A DNA stretch of 64,000 nucleotides from Lytechinus variegatus (lineage: Eukaryota > Echinodermata > Echinoidea > Temnopleuroida > Toxopneustidae), in NCBI RefSeq assembly GCF_018143015.1, contig NC_054740.1:73367856-73431855 (forward strand), given 5' to 3'. A program made the position numbers and the translations under genes. The notes under the pieces were generated by a model. It was not told where the DNA came from. It saw nothing but the letters and a program-made list of their open reading frames with translations, and did no database searches. Shown piece by piece: positions 44,804 to 55,637 of this stretch (position 1 is its first letter; each line of letters begins with the position of its first letter).

Positions 44804-46024
44804 ATGACCATGAAAATGCACATTAGAAGACCATCGGGAACTACAGCCATTAAAATCCTGCTGGCGGTGGCCATCAGTGGTTTCCTGATGCTAGGAATCT
44901 TCACAGGGGAAATGCGGTTTCTGTCGGTGATTAAATCCTGTGCAAGGTTCCAAAAGTGCCCTTTTGAGCATTATGCCAACAGCGCTATCCGGGTTCAGCC
45001 GCAGTATGCCATCAGAACTTCTGCTTCTGCCCCAGGCAGCAGGATCAAAGGGATCATATCTCCAAGAAGACCCATGTACATGCAGCTCAGGGAAGAGCTT
45101 GGTGATGTGTGCGAGGAGGGTGATATTGATCGTGGATGCTACTGCCGGAAAGGGTTGAATATATATCCCCCAGGAATCAAGCTTTTGAACGAAGACATTC
45201 TGAGGATGAGAGGATGCAAGAAACGTAGGCCCGATGTCATCATTCCAGGCTCCATGAAGAGTGGCACCACGGCTCTCAAGGCATATCTGGAAATCCATCC
45301 AGCTATTTCATTCCCACTTACAGAACTGCATTTCGCCAATCGTCATCTTATATACGATGCATACGCGGATGTCATGCCGTATTCCACCCCCGATCAGATT
45401 GCAATAGAAAAAACTGCTGGGTATTTCATCAGGATACCAATTGCAAAAAGACTACGGAAGGCAATGCCTGATACCAAGTTCATCATCATTCTCCGTGAAC
45501 CCATAAACCGTGCAGTGTCAAACTATATGCATATGGTAGCTCGTAATGAATATCATGAGATACATATCAACGAAAATACTAGTGCTCCACAGTATGAGAT
45601 TAAATCCACCTTTCGTGAGTCGGTCCTCTTTCCGAATGGAAGACTCAAGGTTGCTAATCGTCTCCTTGATTCGAGCCGCTATGTCAAATACCTAGCACAG
45701 TGGTACAACATCTTTCCTAGAGAACAGATCCTTATCTTGGACGGGGAAGAGTTTATTAAGGATCCCACCCCAGTTCTCCAACAGGTCGAGGAATTTCTGG
45801 GGATCGATCGCTACTTTGATGATACAAAGTTTTATTTCAACGAGACGAAAGGTTTTATCTGTCTTCGAGATCCTTTTGAGATGTGTATGCGAAGTAACAA
45901 GGGGAGACAACATGAGTTCGTCAGTGATGACCTGATGAAAAAGCTACAAGACCACTTTAGACCATTTAATAGACAGCTTGTAAAGGTCCTTGGACGAGAA
46001 CTTAGTTGGACGAAAGCTTATTGA
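44804..46024 (+). CDS. HS3ST-like: Heparan sulfate 3-O-sulfotransferase-like protein 2
   Basis: A 406-residue type II Golgi protein, predicted PAPS-dependent glycosaminoglycan sulfotransferase. Residues 15-34 form the membrane anchor. The stem carries C103, C112, C114 and C138 with the same spacing as its paralogue. PAPS loop GSMKSGTTAL (K152); TELHFAN with catalytic E174 and H176, the His that HS3ST1 uses; IEKTAGYF (K203); LREPINRAVS (R231, S239); cysteine pair C353/C361; KGRQH; C-terminal RELSW. It keeps His where the other two genes have Lys. About three quarters identical to the 20226 product in the catalytic domain, and very close at DNA level, so a fairly recent duplicate. The ATG has A at -3. 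DR1 arrays lie directly upstream and a MITE starts 14 bp after the stop. Confidence 0.9.
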   Translation: MTMKMHIRRPSGTTAIKILLAVAISGFLMLGIFTGEMRFLSVIKSCARFQKCPFEHYANSAIRVQPQYAIRTSASAPGSRIKGIISPRRPMYMQLREELGDVCEEGDIDRGCYCRKGLNIYPPGIKLLNEDILRMRGCKKRRPDVIIPGSMKSGTTALKAYLEIHPAISFPLTELHFANRHLIYDAYADVMPYSTPDQIAIEKTAGYFIRIPIAKRLRKAMPDTKFIIILREPINRAVSNYMHMVARNEYHEIHINENTSAPQYEIKSTFRESVLFPNGRLKVANRLLDSSRYVKYLAQWYNIFPREQILILDGEEFIKDPTPVLQQVEEFLGIDRYFDDTKFYFNETKGFICLRDPFEMCMRSNKGRQHEFVSDDLMKKLQDHFRPFNRQLVKVLGRELSWTKAY

Positions 46025-46038
46025 AATTATGTATTATA

Positions 46039-47032
46039 CAGTGCGTATCAAAAAAGTTTACACTTATAAAAAATCCTGTAATATTATACATTTGTATTAT
46101 CCTGAAGATTTTTCCACATTTTAACATTGGTACAGATCCTTTTAAGCAAATGACGATATAACTGTCGAAAAATATTTCCGCTTGAGTGAGCACCACTTAC
46201 TTATGAAAAGTTAGTAAAAAATGACTTGCGCAGAACTTTGATATAGTTGTGCGATTAAAAGCAGACCTTAATCATGAAGGACACGTGGCATTTTGCTAGT
46301 AAAATTGATTTGAAGATACCATTTTACCTTTTTTAACTTGTTTCCTTGCTAAAAACACTTCGATGAGTGCATTGCGCCCCACCCCACTCCCCCACACACT
46401 GAGGCCATCGTGGCGATATTTGCTTTACACTGAGCTGTGATTTACATGAAATGGCATAGGCTTGATTTTCATTTTGTTAATTATTGTAAAGCTTGGAGAA
46501 TGTGTGGAGAAACAAGTATTAAATGATAAATGAAATGTAAACCCACTTTAAATGATAAAAATTTAGTGAAAAATGCTGGAGATGTCTGATATAAACTTTT
46601 GTTCAGATTCAGTTTGTCCTCAGATCCAGCTGGCACAAAAAGGGTTAAAGGTGTTCTTACTATGTGTTCAAATTTCAATGTGGGCGTCAAAATTGTTACA
46701 AAATGCTTGAATGTATCCCTTTTATTTCAATAGACTAAAAGTGCAAGGGAAATGTATGAGAAATGTTTTGCAGAGTAAGTTTGATTTCGCCCTTTCCCCT
46801 TGACACAGCGTGAAAAATGAGCATTTCTGCGCAAACAGATTTCTGCGAGCTTTACAAAAATAGACACTGCTCACTCAAGTGTAGCATTCTTTTACTTTTA
46901 CAAAAACTTTTACTTTCATTAGTTAGATGAGACCCAAAGCCAAGATAATATGTGAAAAAATTACCTACATGTTGTATATTTTTTAATTCCAAGGGCTTTT
47001 TCAAAGTGTAAACTTTTTTTTGATACGCACTG
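46039..47032. mobile_element. Mariner/Tc1-type MITE, 994 bp
   Basis: Inverted ends CAGTGCGTATCAAAAAAGTT (then TACACTT) at the left and AGTGTAAACTT...GATACGCACTG at the right differ only in A-run length. Both are flanked by TA (46037-46038 and 47033-47034), the Tc1/mariner target. No transposase frame. Inserted in what should be the 3' untranslated region of the gene ending at 46024. Confidence 0.9.
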
Positions 47033-47034
47033 TA

Positions 47035-48158
47035 TAGTGGCCTACTTGTGTTCTACAGTAGGGAATTTTCGCACCTCCGTGCACGCAGAACGCACCTTAA
47101 AATGTATTGTCAAATGGCCTCCATGAAAATTAACAATCAAGACTTTAACGATAATTGGAGAAATAAACCAGTAGTTTCGTCCTAGACCCATCGATAATAA
47201 AAAAAATAGCATTTTTTGTTTTATCTCCGAAACTTGCATAGAACAAACTGATGTTCCATTATTCTCACCAATTTTCGAAAATAATAAAGGCGAAATTAAA
47301 TGTCTGAATTATGTATTTTACGGGACATTGGGAAAGTATTCAAATTACAAGTCACAGTTATAATCTGACGGCATTTTGTCATGGTTCTTGGAATGGTCTT
47401 TTTAAAACATTTTGGTGAAAATGTACACGAAAAATGTCGGTTATTTATCGATTTTTCTAATGCAGTTCGGAGCATTTCATTGGGGTTTTTTTTATTGTAG
47501 ATTTTATTTAGTTATTTATATAATTATTTCACCTTGGTTTGGAGTTTCATTTTATTACTACAGTAATGAATATAGCCTAATACATGAATGGTCATGCTCC
47601 AAAATTAGATTAAAAGGGTTGGTTATGAGGACATATACTAGTAGTACGGAAGTGGATATATATTTCGCCTTCCCGCTCAAAGGCCGTTCGCGCGCACTGC
47701 TCGTCGCCTTCCCGTAGCGCGTAGCGTTCACTGCACGATGACGATAACGTACCTTTCGAAGGCGACGCGCATTGCGCGCTATTAAAAGGCCTTTGTGTGG
47801 GGATACGACGCCATATGCAATATAAGAACAAGTTACTGCTTTGTGATTTTTTATTTCTCGGGAATTTTTTTATTTCTTACAGATAAATATCATATACCGT
47901 ACATGCCTGAATTTATTTTATCTGTATAAGTTCATTGTAAGTATTTTGATCACATTACTTTGTTCTTCTGTTGAAAATGAAAAATAATAAATTGAAATTG
48001 AAAATGTGGATTTCTAAAAATGTTAGTAGTGAGTTCATGTGTTTCAAAGAATGGTAATAAATGTTAACAGGCACGAAGATTGTTGTAATGGACGGTGTAA
48101 TTACAGAGGAGAAACAACTGAAATAACAGGGGACCGAACAGACTTCCAAGTGGAACAC
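47035..48158. other. Downstream region, no gene; short CpG-rich patch
   Basis: Possible AATAAA signals at about 47161 and 47282 could serve the second sulfotransferase gene past the MITE. 47660-47790 is unusually CpG-rich, with a repeated TCGCCTTCCCG and GCGCGTAGCG; no gene is attached to it. Confidence 0.4.
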
Positions 48159-48429
48159 CAGGGGCCCGTCTTACAAACAGTTACAATTGATCCAATCAAT
48201 AGTACCTCTATGGAAATCCATCAGTGTCATAATTTTTTCTACAGGAAATTTGTAAAGTGTCCTTTGTTAACAAAGAAGAACACACCAAATTGTCAAGAAA
48301 TCACTTTATGGATATGCATTCACATTGAGTTTTTTTGGAACAAAAAAGCATTTTACATGATGACGTTGCTGGCCGTCCACAGTTACGATTGATCGGATCA
48401 ATCGCGACTCTTTGTAAGACGGGGCCCTG
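48159..48429. mobile_element. 271-bp MITE with long inverted ends
   Basis: The left end CAGGGGCCCGTCTTACAAA and the reverse complement of the right end CAGGGCCCCGTCTTACAAA match. Inward the ends continue with GTTACAATTGATCCAATCAA and GATTGATCCGATCAATCGTA. No clear target duplication; superfamily not assigned. Confidence 0.78.
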
Positions 48430-49398
48430 GGTTTGTCATGACCGGAGCAAGCTGAAGGATACAATGAGTACTGGGTGTGGGGGAAACAGCCCCTTGATCG
48501 GGTAGCATGTGTAGTCTCTTGCACATCGCACGGGTTTGAGTATTGTACTAAGTACTCGAACACCATAAAGCAGTGTTTATATTTAAAGTCTGTCAAAAAT
48601 ATGTAAGTGCAAAGAACAAAAAAATAACACTTTTGATACTTATTTATTACAATCAAATACATGTGCACATATACATCAAGATCAATATCGTCACTACCTG
48701 TGACAAACGAAAGATGAAACACTGTCCAACATTACGACTTCATTACATATATGTACGTAATCACATCCCATGTTATTAAAAGAACATACGAATTTGAACA
48801 TAGATTGCCAAGAAACAGAACATTATGTATAAATTTATATTGCACATCAAGATGATGTTCGAGAACTATATAATTTCAAACGGGTATGACCCCCCCTACC
48901 CGGAAAAAAAATTAACAGGCCCATAAATCATGTTGAGAAATTCAGAACATAACCTATATGATTAGAAAAAAAATGTTCTTAATGATATGCTTCCCAATTT
49001 TAACTAGGAAAAAATATGAAATACATGCATCACTACTTAAAAACAAATAGAAGTAACTATTTAGATATAATTTTCATACACTCCCCAATATGTATGTAGG
49101 GCCATGAAACGATAAAAAATAACATTAAAAAAAAACAACGATAAATAACAATACTGTTTCATGATAATACTAGTACCATTAATGCTGAAGATAACAATAA
49201 TATTGATGATGATGATAATAATAATACTTTTATCATTATCACTATCATCACCATCATTATAATTATTACTATTATTGTAAGGATAAAAAAATATTTATGA
49301 TGATCATCATCGTTGCTGTCATAATAACAATAATATGGCCACTTTGCACTTGTTCCTGGACATGCGCTAGACGTACTTGCCAACGCCCATTCTAGAGC
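48430..49398. other. Non-coding stretch, nothing recognised
   Basis: AT-rich with (ATA/ATC)n simple sequence at 49195-49320. No frame of interest. Confidence 0.45.
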
Positions 49399-49400
49399 TA

Positions 49401-49797
49401 TAGACCAATTTCACAACGTGAGAGGGCAGCAGACTGGTCGCCATGCTGTGGTGGGCGAATCAACTTTTATAGTACACAAGTCAATAGGGTATTTGGTACA
49501 TTCGTTCGATTTTTTTTTTATTTTGGGCCAATTGAGCAGATTTCTTGTAAGATTCACAATGAGCATTAATCGGAGAAGTTCAGGTCGCAGCTGTGCTGTG
49601 TTCAATTGCCACAACAATTGGAGAAAGCTTCAGGATTGGAAGCAAAGTGAATGTGAAATTCACTCGCCTTGGACTCATGAAGCCTGTTTGTGTGTGAAGC
49701 CGTACTCCCTGCATAGGTTTCCAGGCCGTGATGAAGGAATGCGTCGCCAGTGGATAAAAAACATCAACAGAAAGGACTTAGACGGAAATATCAGTCC

Positions 49798-49829
<32 letters not shown>

Positions 49830-50350
49830 CTCTCTTGCTAGCCCCCCCCCCCCCTCTCTCACTACCCCCCCCCCCCTTTCTCACTATTCCCCTCTCACTA
49901 TCCCCTCCTCTCACACATACTCTCCCCCGGCCCTCTCCCCTCTCTCATCCTCTCTCCCTCTCTCACTCTATGTCTCGTTCACTCTCCCGCTACTCTAACA
50001 TAATTTACTAGCAACAAGAAGTGAGCTCCCTGATGAAAACCAACAGCGATTCTTGGTCATCATCAACTCACTTTTACTGACAAAACTAAGGGGAAAAACG
50101 GTGGCCAAAGTGCAAAAATTCATCATACCTTCATCGGTCAGATATGGCCATTGTCTTACATCGTCTACCCAGGTGTCCATGTTTTATTTTATTGTTTTAT
50201 GATGAAGTTAATGACACAATATCAGAGCTTATCTGTAATCTTTCATTGATTTTGTACACAGAGCCAATCGCGGTCAGCGCACTTGCCCACCGCAGCAATG
50301 GCGTCGCCGATAGAGGGCCAAATACATAAACCGGCCGTGAAATTGGTCTA
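49401..50350. mobile_element. 950-bp inverted-repeat element carrying a THAP finger
   Basis: Ends TAGACCAATTTCAC and GTGAAATTGGTCTA are exact inverted repeats, both flanked by TA. Looser inverted similarity continues inward (GGTCGCCATGCTGTGGTGGG versus GGCGACGCCATTGCTGCGGT). The interior holds a THAP-type exon on the plus strand and a long CT/C-rich low-complexity tract (49798-49990). P-element and related transposons use THAP domains, but no transposase core is present. Confidence 0.7.
49559..49800 (+). pseudogene. THAP-type C2CH zinc finger fragment
   Basis: From the ATG the frame reads RSCAVFNCHNNWRKLQDWKQ (first Cys pair, C-x4-C), then YSLHRFPGRDEGMRRQWIKN (the H-x-F-P and W hallmarks of THAP domains), then INRKDLDGN. 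The second metal pair (C-x2-H) is absent: the frame runs straight into a CT microsatellite. The domain may be split by an intron whose start is buried in the repeat, or the rest may be lost. DNA-binding function is therefore unlikely for this copy as it stands. Confidence 0.65.
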
Positions 50351-50538
50351 TACAAAAGCACAATCTGACAAAGCAATATATTTTAAATCTATCGAACATT
50401 TAGCCGAGTCATAATATTTTTTTTTTTCAATTCGACAAATTACATACTTTTCTTGTTTCTTTGATAATGTTGTTTTGGATGATGATTTCCAACGCACAAA
50501 TATAAAATGAGTTTCATATAACCATGGTAATGTGTTAA

Positions 50539-51027
50539 AGGCGAACTTCACCCTGACGACAAGATGGTCTTAAAAGGGTTTTAAAAAATGAAAGGAAGAT
50601 AATGGTGAAGGTTTGGTGAAAATCGCACAAAGGATAACAGAGTTATGTACTTTGATCAAATTTTGATCAAATGACACCTCAAAGGAACAGCCCATCCATA
50701 AGTACGTCGTGTGATATGAATTTTTAAAAGTCATTTTTCAAAGAAAAAATATTTAAAAAAATATTCTATTTGCGCGGTGGACATTGTCATAGGCAACATA
50801 ACGTCACACCCTCTTCTATAAGAATATATTCACCATCGCCTGTTCCATTAAGAAAAAATGAATTTAAAGAATTTGTGCTACAAGAAGAGCTGCTCCCATG
50901 CATGTGACGTCACAGATCCAATTACCAATTCCATTGTTTCTTGTGGATTTTCATAAAACCATAAGGCTTCAGTAATATATTTCATGATTTTACTGAAAGC
51001 AACTTATCGTGAGGGCGAACTTCCCCT
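50539..51027. mobile_element. TTAA-flanked foldback MITE, family C
   Basis: Ends AGGCGAACTTCACCCTGA and GAGGGCGAACTTCCCCT are inverted, with TTAA directly outside both (50535-50538 and 51028-51031). 489 bp, non-coding. Confidence 0.75.
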
Positions 51028-51504
51028 TTAATTCGAATAATGTAAATATCACATCTGAATATTCATGATCTTCAGGTCACAAAGCTACGTCAAATTCGAG
51101 CGGGCCTGTATCTTGATGGATACCGACATTCTACATGTTCTAGAAGGTGCGACAAACCCACGAACATGCACATCAATAGTTCGAGTTTCATTTCCGGGTC
51201 AAGAACGTTTCTGGCGCATAATCATTGCATAACTGTACAGATAATGATAATATTAATTCCCTGAGATAAAAGTGTACATCACCAATCTTTGCACACTGTA
51301 AAAAGCTGATGTGATTGCATGCACAATGATTAATCACACCCCCCCCCCCCCGATATATGATGCCATTCATGTAACAACAATGAGGTATATTCTCACATTT
51401 TCTTGGCTAAATATAATCAGAATGCAATACACATCATTCACGTAATCACAGAAACAAAATCTAAAAGTCTGGATATTAATTTGGCCATAATAGGTTTGAA
51501 GACA

Positions 51505-52112
51505 GCTGAAGGGATGGTCCGGGCTAAAAATATTTATATCCCCATAAATAGAGTAAATTTCACAAAGCAAAATGCTGAAACTTTCATCAATATTGGATAA
51601 CAAATAACGAAGTTATTGAATTTTAAAGTTTACCAATATGAGAAAACGGTTATATGCACATCATCATGAATATTCAGTAGGTGGGCTGATGATGTCACAT
51701 TCCCACTTTTCTTCTTCTAATGTATGAAATCATAATTGTTTCATTTTTCATACATTTGTAAATGATGTGTCTCCATAATAGGATGAAATCAATTGCAGCA
51801 ATACAAAAAAACTAACGCACTTAATCAGTTATTTGTCAATCCAATTGCTTTAGTTCTTGGTAGAATTTTTTTGAATAATCATGCTTTCATACAATAAAAT
51901 ATAAAAGAACAATTGGTAATAAGAGATCATCAGCCTACCTAATAAATATTCATGACGACATGCTTGGAACTATTTTGCCGGAAAAAATGCAAGTCTTTCA
52001 AATTCAATATCTTCGTTATTTATTTTCCGATTTTGATAAAATTTTCAGCATTTTGCTCTGTTAATGTTAGTGTATTTATTGAGATACCTCCAGCCTGGAC
52101 CATCCATTTGAA
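51505..52112. mobile_element. Foldback MITE, family B, second copy
   Basis: Left end GGGATGGTCCGGGCTAAAAA, right end TACCTCCAGCCTGGACCATC. The halves are inverted copies sharing CAAAATGCTGAAACTTTCAT / GATAAAATTTTCAGCATTTTG and the CATCATGAATATTCAGTAGG block seen in the copy at 4729. Clear TTAA flanks are not preserved. Confidence 0.75.
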
Positions 52113-52265
52113 GTTCCGCCTATAAGACCCCTGTGATTGTTGTGGGTTACATGTCTGCAACCTGGAAAAGCCCAACTGACACCATGATGACATAGGGGCA
52201 GACCGTCCGATAAGCTATGAGTTCTCCTTGCATTAACATCAGAAATGAATACTACCATTGATATC

Positions 52266-53365
52266 AAGGGGGGAGTTCACTCTGAAGAAAAGTTGTTTTA
52301 ATCCAGAAAAAAATAAGGAGAATTATTATGGAAGATTTGAGAAAAATCTATCGAAGATTAAGAGGTTATTAAAGGACAAGCCCACCCCAACAAAACATTG
52401 ATTTGATTAAAAAGAGAAAAATCCAACAAGCATAACAATGAAAATTTCATCGATATCAGACATGTCAGATGTAAAATAAGAAAGTTATGACATTTTTAAG
52501 TTTCGCTTAATTTCACAAAACAGTTATATGCACATCCTTGTTGCTATGCAAAAGAGGCGACTGATGACGTCATCCACTCACTTTTTCTTTTGTATTTTAT
52601 TATATGAAATATGAAATATTCTAATTTTATCCTCATCATCAAGGGAAACAGTGATAAATTCCACCCTGAACATGTGATATTATAGCATTGCGTATAAGAT
52701 TCGGTCAGGTCGGTCCCTATGGTCATATATTTCATTTTCACAGAACTGTAAAAATTACATATTGTATAAATAAAAAAAAAAAAGAAAGAAATAGTGAGTG
52801 ATGGACATCATCGACTGAGTAATTTGCATGTCATTGAATTGTGCATATCACCTTTTTGTGGAAAAATAAGCGAAACTTTAACATGCCATAACTTTCTTAT
52901 TTTACATCCGATTTTGAAGAAATTTTCAGTGTTATGCTAGTTTGATTTTTCTCTGTTTATTCAAATCAACATTTTGCTGGGGTGGACTTGACCTTTAAAT
53001 CTTTATGCTTTCGATTTGTAAAGGCATATAGAGCAGCTGCTCAATTATATAAAAATTCATTAATTTAAATTTTCAATATTCATGATTTTTTTTCCTTTCT
53101 TTCAGGAGCGGATGCGAAACAATTTGTCTGTTGATATACTGAAAGTTCACTTAGAAATTTTTTATTTTTCAAAAATGAAAATTATTTGATTTGTTTTCCA
53201 CAAGATACACTACAACGGAGAATCTGCTTGCATAATGATGTCACAAAAAAGACAAAATGGAATTCTAATTACTAGTTTAATTTTGATGGATCTTCCTCAA
53301 ACCTTTGCTAATATTTTTTTTCTTCTATTTTTACAATAAACTTTTTGTCAGAGTGAGCTTCCCCT
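52266..53365. mobile_element. Foldback MITE, family D, split by a family A MITE
   Basis: Left end GGGGGGAGTTCACTCTGAAG, right end GTCAGAGTGAGCTTCCCCT followed by TTAA. Subtracting the 622-bp insertion (52373-52994) leaves an element of about 480 bp, similar in size to family C. Confidence 0.65.
52373..52994. mobile_element. TTAA-flanked foldback MITE, family A, nested in family D
   Basis: Ends AGGACAAGCCCACCCCAACA and GGGGTGGACTTGACCT, flanked by TTAA at 52369-52372 and 52995-52998. Internally like the copy at 33361. Its position shows family A was still moving after this family D copy had inserted. Confidence 0.82.
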
Positions 53366-54110
53366 TTAAAATATGTAAGACACGAAATCAAACTAAGACA
53401 TTTCTCGTTCTTGATGAGAAAACCTTCAGAATATTTTCTTTTGAATCTGAAATCCTACATTAACAAAATATATCATAGATTATTTTCACACACTTCACAT
53501 GGTATTTTTAAATAATGTACATTGCATTATCGTTATACACATACAAACACTCACTAAAGCTAAACTGGTAAAAAAAAATCTGTCTTATAGGGTCAGTTGA
53601 CTATCTTTATATTTGTTCATCTAAAAATGAAGAAATGGTGACTGTATGATTATCTGATACATTTGAAGTAGAAATGTCCTATTCAGAATCTGGGGTAATG
53701 TTATCATATTTAATAATACAATATCTTTGAAACTTGAATATTTCGTAATTATACATGTATATAAAAAAACTATAAGAATATTGTATCCTTATAAATCCCT
53801 TGAGAAATGGTTTTCATGGTATGCATATACATAAATATTATTTCTTTTTAATTCACTAGCAAATAAAATGAAAAAAGGGAATAATCTATACGTTTTCTAA
53901 CATTGCAGACATTAGAATTTATGAGCAATTTTCTTATCATGACTCTATTCCTGATGGGCTAGCATTATGCAAATAAAAGCATTCATTCAAAACTAAGGGG
54001 CCCAAAACTATCGAAGGTATTCAAGGATCACATTTGAAAGTGCACAGTAATAAGGTCAATGTTAATAACATTCTAACAAAACTACAAAACGTAGACAAAA
54101 ACACAAGCCA
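53366..54110. other. Downstream region of the third sulfotransferase gene
   Basis: AT-rich, no frame or repeat recognised. A minus-strand poly(A) signal could not be assigned with confidence. Confidence 0.4.
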
Positions 54111-55307
54111 TTACCATGAAAACGTTCTGTTTAAAAACTTTTCTAATTCCTTGTTAAAAGGCGCATAAAAATCATTTAACTTTTCGATGACATCTTCATC
54201 CACGTACGGATGTGGCCTGCCTTTATTTTTCGTCATACAAGTATTAAGCGGTTTTTTCAAACAGTGGAACTTCTTTTCTTCATTAAAATAAAAATGGTCC
54301 TCCGTGAAAAACGGTTTGATATCCAAGAAGGATTCTACACGGTGCATGGTGGGAGTTGGAGCTTTGACGAATTCCTCCCCGTCAAGGATAAGAAACTGGT
54401 CCAAAGGAAAGTACTGAAGCCACATGCGGAAGTATTTGACGTAGATACCAGTGTCGATGAGTGCATTGTTCTCCCTTACTGAGCCATTCTCAAAAAGCAC
54501 GGATTCTCTAAACGTTTGAGAAACTTCATACCTAATCGCCCCAGGCTTTGGTGATTTTTTAAGCAATTTTGCACCACCAACTCGCGTTTCATCACTGTAT
54601 CTCATGTGCACGAAATCTGAGATGGCGCGATTGACGGGATTGCGGATAATGACAATAAATTTCACGTTGGGAATGGCACTTTTTATTCGACTGGGCACCT
54701 TAAGACGAACGAAGTATCCTGGAGTTTTTTCCATGGTTATTTGGTGAGGCAATGAGTATGGCATTACGGCTATGTACTTATCTAAATCACTGAGGTCGTT
54801 ATTGTTGATGAACTTCAGCTCTCTCTCCGCAAACGCAACATCTGGATGATAACTTAAAAAGTTCTTGAGCGTCGTCGTGCCACTTTTCTTGGTTCCTATT
54901 ACGATTGCAGAGGGCGCCCTTCTAGAACACTTGAGTCGTATTAACTCCGTCACTTCCAGTGGCTTGTACTTTGGCTTTTCATGTTCGCCTTGGACAATTT
55001 TATAACACCCATGGTTTAACATTAATTCATTACAGGAAACATTTGCGACTGTAACTTGTTTTGATTCGTTCCTCTCCTCATTCCCGTTCCTGTTTGTAAG
55101 AGAGAACTCATGCCTTCTAGAATATAAGGTAGTATGTGCATCGTTGGCCAATAGAAACAACGTTAAGAATAAAAATGAAATGGAGGCGACAAGGACCCTG
55201 TTTTTAGAAAAGGGCCACCTAGATACAGTTATTGCAGAAAAAATAATTACATTTTTATCCATCTCGCTTGGTAGTTTCCCAAACAACAAAAAGAACCCGT
55301 TACACAT
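54111..55307 (-). CDS. HS3ST-like: Heparan sulfate 3-O-sulfotransferase-like protein 3
   Basis: A 398-residue type II membrane protein, the most HS3ST-like of the three. Anchor at about 37-54; stem cysteines C92, C101 and C127; PAPS loop GTKKSGTTTL (K141); RELKFIN (catalytic E163, with Lys in place of the HS3ST1 His); MEKTPGYF (K194); IRNPVNRAIS (R222, S230), typical for the family; cysteine pair C349/C357; KGRPHPYVD; C-terminal NRTFSW, as in vertebrate enzymes. It should sulfate heparan-type chains in the Golgi. The upstream ATG at 55307 has a weak context; the ATG at codon 16 (55262) has G at -3 and +4 and may be used instead. Convergent with the gene at 44804. More diverged than the other two are from each other, so an older duplicate. 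Confidence 0.9.
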   Translation of the reverse strand: MCNGFFLLFGKLPSEMDKNVIIFSAITVSRWPFSKNRVLVASISFLFLTLFLLANDAHTTLYSRRHEFSLTNRNGNEERNESKQVTVANVSCNELMLNHGCYKIVQGEHEKPKYKPLEVTELIRLKCSRRAPSAIVIGTKKSGTTTLKNFLSYHPDVAFAERELKFINNNDLSDLDKYIAVMPYSLPHQITMEKTPGYFVRLKVPSRIKSAIPNVKFIVIIRNPVNRAISDFVHMRYSDETRVGGAKLLKKSPKPGAIRYEVSQTFRESVLFENGSVRENNALIDTGIYVKYFRMWLQYFPLDQFLILDGEEFVKAPTPTMHRVESFLDIKPFFTEDHFYFNEEKKFHCLKKPLNTCMTKNKGRPHPYVDEDVIEKLNDFYAPFNKELEKFLNRTFSW

Positions 55308-55637
55308 TAAACCTACAGATTCACAAATGGACTTTCCTGGGGTTAGTCACGGTGATGTTCGACAGGAGAGTCGCTAATAATCGAGGCTTAAAATACCATT
55401 ATCCTTTCTAGCAATGTTTCTAATAATAGAACTTGATGGACGCCAGTATTAACAAAATACAGACACACACACAAACGGATCCTTTGAATTTGGTCACGTC
55501 CAACGATCTTTTGACAAGGTCAACCTTGCATTTGCTTCGAACGAGTCTTACGCCCTCACTCGACCGTCATTGGTAGCGCAATGTTAATGAAGAGAAGGAA
55601 TCGAGTCAAAATGTTGGAGGTTGTACCTAAACCAGAT

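Noticed and set aside
44891-45298. 135-codon frame opposite the second sulfotransferase
   Set aside because: An antisense shadow of a well-supported coding exon.
48306-48722. 138-codon minus-strand frame
   Set aside because: Overlaps a MITE at one end and shows no family features.
49800-50011. Continuation of the THAP frame into a Ser/Leu/Pro-rich protein
   Set aside because: This part is CT and C simple repeat; only the first 80 or so codons look like protein.
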